Assembly (NCBI GenBank): GCA_003013855.2
Contig: PVNU02000868.1
Coordinates: 4,024,501 to 4,088,500 of the forward strand
Length of the DNA stretch: 64,000 nucleotides
Source: Liriodendron chinense
Lineage: Eukaryota; Streptophyta; Magnoliopsida; Magnoliales; Magnoliaceae
Direction of reading: 5' to 3'
This document shows, piece by piece, positions 1-10,469 of the stretch. A program made the position numbers and the translations under genes. Each line of letters starts with the position of its first letter. Within the stretch, counting starts at the first letter, position 1. A model generated the notes under the pieces. That model ran no database searches and was not told where the DNA came from. It saw only the letters and a program-made list of their open reading frames with translations.

Positions 1-629
1 AGTGATCATACTCGCTCTCGAAAAAGCCTTGACTCATAATGAAGAAATCAAATTTCTTGTATTGCTGCCTAGGCGACTATTTAAGGCTATACAATTACCT
101 CCTCAACCTGCAAACCTTATTCTCTGCCCATTATACTATGTAACCTTCCGGCTGCGTTATGTAAATCTTCTCATCTAATTCCCTATGCAGGAAAGCAATT
201 TTACATCCATCTGTTCTAGCTCGAGTTCGTGTTGAGTAACTAGAGCCAACATGAACCTGATAAATACCTACTTCACAACTGGCACAAAGATCTCACTGAA
301 GTTCACACATGCTTGCTGAGCATATCCATTTGCCACCAATCTAGCCTTGTACCTATCATGTTTCTTAAAAAAATCCATTTACACCCGATGGCTTTTCGGC
401 CCACAGGAAGCTACACCACCTTCCATGTCTCATTCTCGTACAGAGAATCCATCTTGTCTTGCATTGCCACATTCCACTTTTTGACATCTACATTGTCAAG
501 TGCCTTTTGAAAATTAGACGGATCTCCCCCATCTGTAATAAGGGTGAATGTAATGTTCGAGTCATCCCTATACCTTACCGGTAATCTATGATCTCTAGGT
601 GGATTCCTTCGCATAGGTGGCCGCTCCAC
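1..629 (-). pseudogene. copia reverse transcriptase, N-terminal part (decayed)
   Basis: The minus-strand translation at 629-411 has the spacing typical of the copia integrase-to-RT junction: a Trp-x3-Met stretch, then a Met-Asp-Ser-Leu-x-Glu-Asn-x-Thr-Trp signature (AMQDKMDSLYENETWKVV). Towards position 1, other frames give the following RT blocks, including a Cys-Lys-Trp-Ile-Phe stretch and a Gln-Met-Asp-Val-Lys motif near the first catalytic Asp. Stops and at least one frameshift separate these pieces. The YxDD catalytic motif would lie left of the window, so its state is unknown. Confidence 0.75.
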
Positions 630-639
630 CTAATCCTAT

Positions 640-1330
640 ACCTCTGCCTACGTCTCAGTCTCAGTCCGTGTCTCATCTTTGTCTATCTGGATGTCAACAA
701 CTTCTGATTTTTTTTTGTTCCTTTGGCACATCCTTTAGTAATAAGGATCCCTCATCAAACTTGATATCACGACTCAAAGTGATTTTCCGCGTGACAGGGT
801 GTGACCCTTCACACCGTCATTATAGCCCAAAACGATACATTTTCTGGCCCATTAGTTTAGCTTATCTCTCTTAACTAATGGTACATGAGAGTAAGCCTCA
901 CATGAATCAAATACTCACATACTTAAGTAGTCAATTAAATGACCACTCCACATTTCTTCTAGGATCTTACAATCAATAGTCGTAGAAGGTGATCGATTTA
1001 TCAGGTAACAAGCCGTATTAATGACCTCAGTCCATAGCTCTTTGCCCAACGCAACATTGCTTAACATGCACTGGGCTCTTTCCAAGAGAGTCTGATTCAT
1101 CGGCTCTACCACGCCATTCTTCTCTAGTGTGTAGCGTACTTTGTTGTGCCTCACAATCCCTTCTTCATTACAATACCGATTAAACTCTCCTGAAGCGAAT
1201 TCTCTACCGTTATCGATCCTTAAAACTTTCGACTTCTATCCTGACTGATTTTCTACCATTGTTTTTCAATACTTGAAAGTGGTGAAAACATCGAATTTAT
1301 TTTTCAAAAAATAAACTCATACTTTTTTGT
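640..1330 (-). pseudogene. copia integrase core (decayed)
   Basis: The frame at 1154-915 reads through the copia integrase block containing NGVVEPMNQTLLERAQCMLS, which in the family carries the catalytic Glu, then a Trp-x-Glu-x4-Ala-x-Tyr-Leu-Ile-Asn-Arg-Ser-Pro block. Just upstream (about 1240-1160) another frame gives the Asp-Asn-Gly-Arg-Glu-Phe block with the second catalytic Asp. In an active element this domain joins cDNA to the host chromosome. Frame changes and stops make it non-functional. Confidence 0.8.
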
Positions 1331-1462
1331 TACAGTCATAAAAAATGACACAAACCATAATGACCCCTAACAGAAACAACGAGCGACGACCCCTAAACAT
1401 TTGAATGGACATAATCTAGGACTCCTTTACAAACATGTTTCCCCATTTTAAATGATAACATA

Positions 1463-1740
1463 CTATTTACCATATGTATAATGCTCATATATACTAAAGT
1501 CTATACATTTAAAAACTGAAATTAATGAACAATCAGAAAGTACCTTCATACCCCGCTTGCTCATGTGGCCTAAGTGTACATGCCACATACGTGTAGATGT
1601 GGAATCTGCTATAATCCCTGCAGCTCCACCTGAAGAAGTACTTCCAATCAACCTGTAAAGTTTTTCATGCCACTGTCCTTTCATAATAACAAGAGCCCCC
1701 TTTGAAACTTTACAGACTCAATAAAAACCGGTGAAGTTGC
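1463..1740 (-). pseudogene. GAG-pre-integrase domain of copia pol (decayed)
   Basis: The minus-strand reading frame contains the Trp-His-x-His-Leu-Gly-His-Met-Ser-x-Arg-Gly-Met signature, which holds the histidines of the integrase zinc-binding region in copia Pol proteins. It sits between gag and the integrase core, as expected. The matching cysteines downstream are not in one open frame, so the domain is broken. Between this piece and gag (1741-2012) I find no intact protease frame. Confidence 0.75.
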
Positions 1741-2012
1741 ACCCCATCACTTCGAGTGCACCAAGAGAAGTAAGATTTTTCTTCTACCTCAGATTGTGCT
1801 TCACGTCTGTCAAATTCAGTTCAATCCCATCGAATATCTTAATATGCACTAATTAAATTCTCACAACTTTATAAGCGTAGTCATCGCCTAGAAACATCGA
1901 ACCGCCCTCATACTTCCTATATGAAGTAAAGGCGCTCTGATCAAAGTACATGTGATACGAATCTCGGAATCCTTGAGCCATTCATTGCTGAGAAACCCTG
2001 ACTTGAAAACCG

Positions 2013-2773
2013 TCAAGACCTCGCATACATCACCGCTACCCGAGATAATTCTACGGTATTGACCTCCCTTGAAGATTCTCCCGTCTTCTCTTTCATATTC
2101 TTGAGATTCTTACAATTCCATTTCATGTGCCCTGTCTGGCCACACGTCCAACACTTCATCTTGCCCTTAGACTTGGATCTCGAACGAGAGGATCCAGTAT
2201 CCCGATCAGATTTCCTCCCACTCGTAATCAGTGCATTAGAAGATGACCCTACATTATCGCTCTTCTTTCTCATAGCCTTCGACGAAGGACTGAGATGACG
2301 GTCTCGATATTTATGGTCTCTCTTCTTACGAACAAGGAATCCTTGAATGACTCATACAAATATGGAAGAGAATTCAACAGGTTGCATGCCTAGTATTTAT
2401 CCTTCATCTGTTCTCCTCCCCTCATATTGAAGTTGTTGATGTGTCATCTTCAGGTTGAATAGCTGGAGCATCAAATAAAATCGATTCTCTAGAGACATCT
2501 TAGCATAGATATTCTTTAACTTCGCCTATGTATCAGTCGCCATCTTCTCCTTTATAATATTATAGAGGACATCATCCGTCAGACATAATAGAATAGAAAG
2601 TTTGGCCTTTTTATTGAGCTTGTTCCAATCTTCTTCTAACATAGATTTCGGTCGCTTTCCAAGCGCTTCTTCAAGCCCTTGCTGAACTAGAAGGCCTTCT
2701 ATCTTCTGCCTCTACAATTCATTTTTTTTTTGTCGGAATACTTCTTCATGTTGAACTTCATGCTAGATGCCAT
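2013..2773 (-). pseudogene. copia Gag (nucleocapsid), decayed
   Basis: The likely start is the minus-strand ATG at 2773-2771, giving MASSMKFNMKKYSD, the usual copia Gag opening, about 40 bp inside the primer site. The UBN2-type middle is spread over several frames (about 2690-2400). The C-terminus (2273-2013) is rich in Arg, Ser and Lys and carries one CCHC zinc knuckle, CWTCGQTGHMKWNC (2112-2153), with all four ligands intact. In an active element Gag packages the RNA into virus-like particles. Frameshifts in the middle make it a pseudogene. Confidence 0.82.
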
Positions 2774-2812
2774 GACACTTGTCTTCAGATTCAAAACTGT
2801 TACCCAACGTAA

Positions 2813-2824
2813 TCTCTGATACCA
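2813..2824 (-). promoter_or_regulatory. primer binding site (initiator tRNA-Met)
   Basis: On the minus strand the sequence is TGGTATCAGAG(A), complementary to the 3' end of plant initiator Met-tRNA, the standard copia primer. It lies two bases inside the LTR edge, which fixes the element's orientation and the LTR boundary at about 2827. Confidence 0.88.
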
Positions 2825-2826
2825 CT

Positions 2827-3246
2827 TATTGGGAACCTTGTAGAAGTAAAAAGGAAAATCAAACAAGCAAACTACATAACACAAGCAATCACATGCCGAG
2901 ACGATCCGATTTTACGTGGAAAAACCCTTATGCTAAAAAACCACGGCACAAAGAAATCACTATGTAAAACCAATAGTACAAGAGATGAACAACCCGAACA
3001 AAACACCCAAGAGAAAACCCAAGCTCTCTCTCACCAAAATTTTCTCTTTAAAACCTTAATCCCATTTAGAAACGTATTAGATATCCTATAACTCAATTGC
3101 ACCCTGCTTTTATAAGTGGTAACAAAAAATAGAAACAATTAGTGCAAAACTACATAAACAGAGTAACAGCAACCAACACTATCGGGTGCCCAACTTGACC
3201 TCATCGGGTGCCCGAGACCACCTTCAGTTGCTCGACACCCAGGGGT
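2827..3246 (-). repeat. copia 5' LTR, part 1 (interrupted)
   Basis: The inner edge reads TATTGGGAACC on the plus strand, one base away from the expected TG start. The LTR runs to the insertion point of the Tat element at 3246 and continues from 13487; the outer end may be an AACA at about 13632, which would give an LTR near 566 bp. A minus-strand TATA box (TTATAAA, 3108-3114) lies inside. Near the insertion point are short palindromic motifs of the ATCGGGTGCCCGA type (3181-3215), and a perfect TTGGGCGCCCAA palindrome lies in the continuation (about 13547-13558). Confidence 0.7.
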
Positions 3247-4053
3247 TGTTATAGGCAAATTTAGTCGTGGCGAGACGTGGGGAATCGCGGTCGCATCTCA
3301 GGAATGCGAGCAACCAAGCTCGCGCTCGAGGAAAGGGGTCACACCTCCTAAACTGCGAGCAGCGCAGCTCGTGCTCGAATTAAGGGGTCGCATCTCAGGA
3401 ATGCGAGCAGCCAAGCTCGCGCTCGAGGAAAAGGGTCGCATCTCAGGAATGCGAGCAGCCAAGCTCGCGCTCGAGGAAAGGTGTCGCATCTCAGGAATGC
3501 GAGCAGCCAAGCTCACGCTCGAGGAAAGGGGTCGCATCTCAGGAATGCGAGCAGAGTATCCTTCATTCGAGCCGCTCCCGATATCTGGGTGACCGTCGTC
3601 TTCGGCATGGATGGCTTTCGCCTTATAGTACCAGCAGCCCGTATAAGCCGGTTACGGTTTATATTTGTGCTTAGCTCCGAATATCCAGAGACGTAATTAG
3701 TTAGACGTCTAGGATGATTTGACTACATCATTTTCCGAGGATTATCGAGATACGCTTCTTATCCCATGAAAATAGGGATAACCTTAACAGCTTGCGTAGT
3801 GGACTGGATCATTGAGATCTGTATAAATAGATGATTCTATTTATGATAAAGGTACACAATATTCAATCTCTAGCCTCCATTTTGCCTGGTTATTCTTCTT
3901 CTTGCTTTGCCTGACTTAAGCATCGGAGGGCTAACGGCTGGACACCAGCCACCCTTAGTTGCTTTCTGTCTCCTTACAGGTCCAGCGGAGGAAGTACCTG
4001 TTGGAAAGAGGGTGGACGACCGGGAGATCCTGTTACAAAATCTGACGTTAACA
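3247..4053 (+). repeat. 5' LTR of the Tat element
   Basis: It begins TGTTATAGGC and ends GTTAACA, and is 807 bp long. U3 holds a minisatellite (3283-3556). A TATA box (TATAAATA, 3822-3829) follows a GAGATCT, and a downstream segment to 4053 would be R/U5. The right 250 bp match the 3' LTR closely, but the stretch from about 3283 to 3800 is missing from the 3' LTR. Confidence 0.93.
3283..3556 (+). repeat. minisatellite in the Tat 5' LTR (about 57-bp units)
   Basis: About five imperfect units follow the pattern GGGTCGCATCTCAGGAATGC, then GAGCAGCCAAGCTCGCGCTC, then GAGGAAA. Each unit contains inverted CGAGC and GCTCG blocks and could fold into a hairpin. One unit (about 3335-3388) is of a different subtype that matches the array at 10060-10300 rather than its neighbours, which suggests exchange between the two arrays. 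Open frames across it are repeat artefacts. Confidence 0.88.
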
Positions 4054-4054
4054 G

Positions 4055-4076
4055 TTTGGCGCCGTCTGTGGGAACG
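4055..4076 (+). promoter_or_regulatory. primer binding site of the Tat element
   Basis: TTTGGCGCCGTCTGTGGGAA begins two bases after the LTR end. This primer-site form is common in plant Tat-type gypsy elements. I do not name the tRNA with confidence from the sequence alone. Confidence 0.8.
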
Positions 4077-4126
4077 ATTTGATCATCATAGTCAATCGTT
4101 CTACCACCGATCAAATTCCTTCCACT

Positions 4127-5719
4127 ATGCCTCCTAAGAAGGCAGTTCATCCCTCCACATCAAGGCAAACATTACCTCCGCCCGACGTGACAGAATCGAT
4201 TCCTGTTCCTCAAACCGTTTCAACAAACATCCCTCAAGGAGCTCCAAGCGTGCCATCGGCGAACCCGTTACTTGAGGCTTCCGAAAGTCAAGAAGATGTC
4301 ATGCGTTTCTTGAGAAATACCCTTCTAACTCTCAACGCTGGGTTTCAAGCCCTGTCTAATCGGCTTGATTAACATTTCCTGGAGCCTCAGAAGCCACCCT
4401 CCGGGGGGATGCCAGCACAGCCCATACCGATGGCTTCCAGACACTCTGTGGACGAACCGCAGGTTCAACCGAATCATCCTCCATCGAACCGAGCGCCGAT
4501 TGGCAACCAACCCCCCGTATTATCCCCGCATTCCGTGCATTCCAGTACCTCTCGCCAACAACAATCTCATGGTTCCACCATTGAAGCTTCGGGGTATACG
4601 TTACCATGGGAAGGGGATCTTAAAAAGATCCATGATCGTTTTGATGACATGGAGCAAAGATATCAAACAAATCGACCATCAACCGCCATGGCGTCGATAC
4701 ATCGATCCGAGTCCCCTTTCACAAGCGAAGTCATGGAAGCACTCCTACCAAGAAAGTATCGCACACCCGTCATCACCCCATATACGGGTACTGGTGATCC
4801 TCTCGAGCATTTGGAGACCTATAGGTCTCTTATGGAGCTGGAGGGACATGGGTCAGAAATCATGTGTAGGGCCTTCTCCCTAACTTTAAAAGAAGCAGCC
4901 CGTACCTGGTTCCGAGGATTGAAACCTCGATCTATCGGATCCTTTTCACAATTATCAGAGCTGTTCCTTTCCCAATTCATGGGGAGCATCCGTACCAAAA
5001 AATCGGCGTCTCACCTAATGGATCTGAAGCAACAGCATGGAGAGACGATAAAGGAGTTTACTGTGCGCTTCACAACTGAAGCAGTCCAAACCGAAGGGTA
5101 TACTGAAGAGAAGGGCCTCACCGCCCTAATAGCTGGAATCACCAGCGAAAAGTTCATATTCGCTCTGGATAAGAACCCTCCCGAAACTATGACAGAATTC
5201 CAAGCTAAAGCACAGAAGTATATCAATGCTGAAGAGGTAGCGTTGGCACGTCATGGTTCACAAGGCAAGAAGCGCAAGCTGGAGGAAGTCTCTTCTTCGG
5301 ATAAGAAATATAGGCGCGATCGGCGAGATCGTTCTCCGAAGAAATTTTTCTCCGGTAAGTACTACAACTATACCCCTCTTAATCGGCCTCTAGAAAAGGT
5401 GCTAATGGAGATTAAGCATAAGCCGTATGTGAAATGGCCCGCGAAAATAAAATCTGATCCTGAGAAAAGAGACAAAAGCAAGTTTTGCTATTTTCATAAA
5501 GACCATGGGCATACTACCCAAGACTGTATAACTTTGCTTGACCACATCGAGGCTCTGATTCGAAAGGGTCACCTTCAAGATTATGTTGCCCGGCAAGGTC
5601 GTTCGCCAAAAAGGGGGGAAGCCTCACAACAACAGAAGAAATCACCTCATCAACACCCCCCTCAAGAAGACGCCGAGCCCACCGGGGAAATTCGGACCAT
5701 CGCAGGGGGCCCGGCTTGA
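4127..5719 (+). pseudogene. Tat Gag polyprotein, with in-frame stops
   Basis: The start is the ATG at 4127, shortly after the primer site. A single in-frame TAA at 4370-4372 splits it, and the same frame then continues to a TGA at 5717-5719. The N-terminal third is Pro/Ser/Gln-rich and low in complexity. A retrotransposon-Gag (capsid) domain spans about 4750-5100, with the family's FSLTLKEAARTWFRGL and LSELFLSQF blocks. A basic stretch (KRKLEEV..KKYRRDRRDR) precedes an unusual zinc motif CYFHKDHGHTTQDC (5486-5527), CX2HX4HX4C, which is normal for Tat Gag. Both stops can arise by a single C-to-T change. Gag would form the particle around the genomic RNA. It is in the same frame as the protease that follows. 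Confidence 0.9.
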
Positions 5720-6541
5720 GGGGGAGATTCTCGAGCTTCAAGGAAAGTGTACGTTCGTAAGGCGTCAAAAAAGCCCCAACACGTTTATTGGCTTGAACAA
5801 ACGCCTAGCGCGTCAAGACTCAATCATCCTCCAATTTCCTTCTCCCTCGAAGATGCTGAGAGAGTGAACTTCCCTCACGAAGACTCCATCGTGGTCGCAT
5901 TAAAGGTATCAAATTATTTGACTCATCGTGTTATGGTGGATACAGGTAGCTCTGTTGATATCCTGTACCTAGAAGCTTTCAACAAAATGGCACTCGCCAG
6001 AAGCCTACTCAAGCCGGTCTCGACTCCCCTCGTCGGCTTCGGGGGCGAAGTCGTGACGCCCGAAGGAAGCATTGACCTTCCAGTCACCTTTGGGGAAAGT
6101 CCGGCGAAGACAACCGTCTTCGTAAATTTCCTCGTGGTGGATCGTAGATCAGCCTACAACGCTATTTTGGGGCGACCATCTCTTAATAAAGTTGGGGCAG
6201 CTTTACATCCTCTGTATCTTTGCATAAAATTCCCTACCCTAAATGGTGTTGGAGTTGTACGAGGAAATCAGAAAGAGGCCCGATCTTGTTATGAGATAGC
6301 TCTACAGGATCGAAAGAAAGCGCAAGTCACACCAGTTATGATGATAGCACAAGAATTGCCCGACTCCCCAGCGGATACATCGTTGGACCCAAGGGAGGGC
6401 ATTCTTCAATCCGGAGCCCCTGGGGAAGAGACAGTAGCAATACCTTTAAGTAAAGAAGACCCACCCAAAGTTGTTTGCATGGGATCCTCTTTGGGAAACG
6501 CCTTTCGAGCGAAGTTGATCGGCCTCCTCGCTGAATATTAA
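5720..6541 (+). pseudogene. Tat aspartic protease region
   Basis: It is in the same frame as gag, after the TGA at 5717. The retropepsin active site is MVDTGSSVDILY, with Asp-Thr-Gly at 5939-5947, followed by the flap region and an ILGRPSLNKVGA block (about 6160-6200) typical of retropepsin C-terminal halves. The enzyme would cut the Gag-Pol precursor. The frame ends at a TAA at 6539-6541, in the linker to RT where the family usually continues without a stop. The catalytic residues themselves look intact. Confidence 0.9.
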
Positions 6542-7255
6542 GATGTGTTCGCCTGGTCTCACTGAGACATGCCCGGCATTGATCCTGGCGTCATCGCACA
6601 CCGTCTGAACATCGACCCGAAGCATAAACCTGTCCATCAGCGCCGACGTGCCTTCACTGCAGAGAGGCAAATGGCAATCAAGGCTGAAGTCGAGAATCTA
6701 CTTACGGTCAATTTCATAAAAGAAGTTGACTACCCAGAATGGGTCGCGAACGTAGTCATCGTCCGGAAATCTAACGGCAAATGGAGAATGTGTGTTGATT
6801 ACTCGGATTTGAACAAAGCCTGTCCCAAAGATAGCTTCCCGACTCCACGAATTAACCAGTTGGTTGACTCGACAGCTGGGCATGCCTTACTCAGTTTTAT
6901 GGACGCTTATTCCGGTTATAATCAGATTATGATGCACCCGCCCGATAGCGAACATACTGCTTTCATCACTGACCGAGGTCTATATTGTTACCAGGTAATG
7001 CCGTTCGGTCTTAAAAATGCAGGGGCCACCTATCAGCGTCTTGTCAACAAGATATTCGCCGCACAAATTGGCAGGAATATGGAAGTCTATGTTGATGACA
7101 TGCTCGTGAAAAGTGTCGTAGAAGGTGATCATCTTTCAGATCTTCGAGAAGCTTTCGATCTGATGAGGAAATATCAGATGAAACTAAACCCAGAAAAATG
7201 TGCGTTTGGAGTGTCTGCTGGGAAATTTCTTGGATTTATGGTCGGCCAACGATGA
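6542..7255 (+). pseudogene. Tat reverse transcriptase
   Basis: The frame is unchanged from gag. A TGA at 6563-6565 precedes the domain. RT blocks run in order: HRLNIDP, an RRAFTAER stretch, VRKSNGKWRMCVDYSDLN, a TPRINQLVDST block, FMDAYSGYNQI, YQVMPFGLKNAGATYQ, then the catalytic YVDDMLV with Tyr-Val-Asp-Asp at 7088-7099, and a LNPEKCAFGV block. A TGA at 7253-7255 separates it from the RNase H frame. The domain would copy RNA into cDNA. All RT catalytic aspartates are present, so the damage is from stops, not from active-site loss. Confidence 0.93.
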
Positions 7256-8530
7256 ATTGAAGTAAATCCTGAAAAAATAAAAGCGTTGATAGAAATGAAA
7301 TCCCCAACCCTAAAGGACGTCCAACGTCTGGCTGGTCGCATTGCGTCACTGAATAGGTTTATCTCACGAGCATCCGATAAATGTTTACCCTTCTTCAAGC
7401 TCCTTCGAGCCACGACCAAGTCTGATTGGAAATGGACATCACGATGCGAAGAATCTTTTCAACAGCTGAAGCAATATATGAGTACACCTCCTGTCTTATC
7501 CAAACCTGTGTTGCACGAACAACTCATCCTTTATTTATCTGTGTCCTCCACGGCCGTTAGCGCCGCTTTAATAAGAGAAGATTCCGGGATACAAAAGCCC
7601 GTTTATTACGTTAGTCGAGCTATGGTAGATGCTGAAACTCGGTATTCTGATATGGAAAAGCTGGCCCTGGCCTTAGTCACGGCAGCTCGAAAACTGCGAC
7701 CATACTTTCAAGCCCATGCTATTCTAGTACCAACAAATCATCCGTTACGGCAAGTCCTTCAAAAACCTGAGGCTTCCGGACGCTTAACTAAATGGGCGGT
7801 CGAGATCAGCGAGCACGATATCTCATTCTGCCCCAGGACCGCAGTCAAGGGCCAGGCCGTGGCTGACTTTATCGCCGAATTCACATACCCTTCCGATGAT
7901 AATGCCGCGATCAACGACCAGCCTTCTTGGTCACTCTTCGTGGACGGGTCGTCACGGGCCACTGGTAGTGGAGCGGGCCTAATTTTAGTGGCACCCGACG
8001 GGTCGCATTTCCAATATGCTCTACGTTTCGATTCTCGCATCTCAAATAATGAAGCGGAATATGAGGCCCTGATCGTTGGCCTCGAACTAGCAATTATCCT
8101 TTCAATTCAGAATCTGCTAATTCATAGCGACTCCCAACTCATTGTCAACCAAGTTCTCGGTGAATTCGAGGCCAAAGAAGAAAGGATGGCCTTATACAAG
8201 TCTCCTGTCCTCATCCTGCTCGCGAAACTGAAGACTTATGAGATAATTCATATTCCTCGCGAGAAAAACCAACTCGCAGATTCCCTGGCAAAGCTCGCTT
8301 CTGCACCAGAATCTGAGTTATCGCATTCAATCCCCATCGAGCATCTTCAGAACCCGAGTATCGACCAAGCAACTCTTGAGCAAGTAATATCGGTACAATC
8401 ATCTCCATGTTGGATGGACCCCATTATCCTTTATCTCAGAGACGGATATCTCCCAGACGATAAGAAAGTTGCAAGACAAATTCGTCATCGAGCCGCCAGG
8501 TATACCTTACAAGACGGAATATTGTTATGA
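7256..8530 (+). pseudogene. Tat RNase H and additional RNase H domain
   Basis: Still in the gag frame. The first part (about 7290-7870) is the RT-linked RNase H, with YYVSRAM, a YSDMEKLALALV block and a PTNHPLRQVL block. The second (about 7925-8300) is the extra RNase H domain that marks the Tat lineage: LFVDGSS carries the first acidic residue, NNEAEYEALIVG the Glu, HSDSQLIVNQV the next Asp, and NQLADSLAKLA the last Asp. These enzymes would remove the RNA strand during reverse transcription. The frame ends at a TGA at 8528-8530, which one C-to-T change could create. Confidence 0.9.
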
Positions 8531-9635
8531 AAAAGTTTTTCCTTGCCTTATTTAAGGTGTCTTCATCCAGAAGAAGCACTTCATGTTCTCGATGAAATAC
8601 ACCAGGGGGCATGCGGTAACCATCCCAGGGGGCGATCCCTAGCCTATAAGGCGATGAGGCAAGGATATTATTGGCCCACTATGAAAGCAGATGCAATTGC
8701 ATTCTCCAAAAAATGTGACAAGTGCCAGCGATACTCTCCTATACCTCACGTACCGTCCGAGCAAAATGACTCCAGTTGATAGCCCTTGACCTTTCGCACA
8801 ATGGGGGGTCGATATCATCGGGCCCCTGCCTACTGGAAAAGGACAAAACAAATTCGTGATAGTAGGGGTCAACTACTTCACCAAATGGGCCGAGGCAGAA
8901 CCGTTGGCCAAGATCACGGAGAAACAAACTACGAAGTTCATATGGAGGAATATCATATACCGTTATGGACTCCCCCACACTATAATTACCGACAATGGGA
9001 CGCAATTCGACAACGCAGCCTTTGACGAATTTTGTGAAAAGTGGAAGATACGTAACCTCTGCACCTCTCCATATCATCCTCAGGTAAATGGGCAAGTCGA
9101 GGCAGTGAATAAAATCATCAAGCATCATTTGAAAACCAAGCTCGGTGAGTGTAAGGGCATGTGGCCAGAACTCTTGCCAGAAGTCTTATGGGCATATAAG
9201 ACTACGGCTCGTACGTCTACGGGCGAAACCCCCTTTTCCTTGGCATTCGGCACCGATGCGGTAGTACCAGTTGAGATTCAAATCCCCTCGTACCGGGTTG
9301 AGCAGTACGATCCTACTAGTAACCAAGAAAATCTTCGACTTCACCTTGATCTCTCGGAAGAAAGAAGGATCGCCTCTCAGATGCGAGTAGCAGCATATCA
9401 GCAGCGCATTGCTCGCTATCGTAACGCTAAAGTTCGACCTAGAGCTTTCCAACTGGGTGATTTGGTTCTCAGACAAAACCTTGGGGTCCCTACTCGATCA
9501 CTTGATCCGAATTGGGAAGGCCCGTATCGAGTCACAAAAATTGTGCGACCCGGCACCTACTATCTTGAAGATATGCAAGGAAGACCAGTATGTCGCCCTT
9601 GGCACGTGGAACACTTGTTGCAATACTTCCCTTGA
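8531..9635 (+). pseudogene. Tat integrase, frameshifted
   Basis: The zinc-binding region is in the gag frame (about 8595-8735), with two His and a CDKC pair. Within the A-run at 8763-8766 the frame changes by one base, and the catalytic core continues in another frame from there to 9635. A further TGA lies in the new frame near 8788. The core has the first Asp near 8810, TDNGTQF (second Asp, 8991-8993) and GQVEAVNK (Glu near 9099), so the DDE triad is present. The C-terminal part (about 9440-9635) has the LGDLVLR and WEGPYRV blocks followed by HVEHLLQYF, ending at a TGA. It would insert the cDNA. Confidence 0.9.
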
Positions 9636-9679
9636 TGCAATATAACTCTTAACGATACTTGAATGGACTGAGGATTGAA

Positions 9680-9990
9680 GACATCTTTTGGTCGCTACTC
9701 CATTTACTTGGATTCGAATAGCCCCGAAGAGAATACATGCATTCTCTTGGTCAATCGCCTACCTATGGTAGGGCTAAAACCGTATTTTGGTCACGACTCC
9801 ATTTACTTGGACTCGGATAGCTCGAAGAGAATACATACATTCTCTTGGCCAATTGCCTACCCTTGGTGGGGTTGAAATTATTACTAGTTGGTCGCTTCTC
9901 CAGTCTATGGATTAAAAATAGCCCTGAAGAGGGCATACATGCTCTCTTGACCAAGTTTCTACCCTTGATGGAATCAAAATCTCAATCGAT
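9680..9990 (+). repeat. tandem repeat of about 105-bp units after integrase
   Basis: Three imperfect units share TTGGTCGCTACTCCATTTAC, GAAGAGAATACATGCATTCT and a GGTAGGGCTAAAACC-like end. They lie in the untranslated spacer after the integrase stop. I see no coding frame of note. Confidence 0.8.
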
Positions 9991-10059
9991 AGACCAGTCT
10001 ATCTCAACGCAGGATGGTCATACGACCCCTGGATTGAGCCCCCTATTTACGGGTTGAAA

Positions 10060-10300
10060 ACGAGCACCGCAGCCCGTGCTCAAGGTAAGGGGTCGTTCAC
10101 CCTTATTGCGAGTAGCGCAACTCGTGCTCGAATTAAGGGGTCGTATCCCTAACTGCGAGCAGCGCAGCTCATGCTCGAATTAAGGGGTCACACCTCCTAA
10201 AATGCGAGCAGCGCAACTCGTGCTCGAACTAAGGGGTCGCACTCCTAAAATGCGAGCAGCGCAGCTCGTGCTCGAATTAAGGGGTCGCATCCCCTGATGA
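10060..10300 (+). repeat. minisatellite related to the 5' LTR array
   Basis: About four or five units of the form AAGGGGTCGCATCCC, then TGCGAGCAGCGCAGCTCG, then TGCTCGAATT. They match the odd subtype unit in the 5' LTR array. Each has CGAGC/GCTCG inverted blocks with hairpin potential. Confidence 0.85.
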
Positions 10301-10469
10301 GTCAACATGTGATCAACACAAAGCAAAGATGAAGGCTAAGGAGAATACGCAACACTGAAGAAATAGATGTTCATTAAAATGATGACCAAAAGGTCAAGAC
10401 AGTTAAAAGTTTCTTCTCAAAAGTATACAAAAAAATAATAATAATACATGACATAGGAAGGTGCCGAGG

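Larger units (their letters stand above)
1..3246 (-). mobile_element. Ty1/copia LTR retrotransposon, 5' part, decayed
   Basis: Read on the minus strand, this runs 5' LTR, initiator-Met primer site, gag, GAG-pre-integrase, integrase, then the start of reverse transcriptase, which leaves the window at position 1. That order (integrase before RT) is diagnostic of Ty1/copia. The coding part is broken by many stops and frameshifts, so it is a fossil. Its LTR was later split by the Tat gypsy element at 3247-13481 and resumes at 13487. The other LTR lies outside the window, so LTR identity and a target-site duplication cannot be checked here. Confidence 0.88.

Noticed and set aside
3298..3592. Frames with repeated RISGMRAAKLALEE-type units on both strands
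   Set aside because: Translation of the LTR minisatellite in two directions.
4365..4883. 172-codon frame overlapping Tat gag
   Set aside because: Shadow in another frame of gag, without domain likeness.
8739..9128. 129-codon minus-strand frame
   Set aside because: Shadow of the Tat integrase, which has clear DDE blocks on the plus strand.
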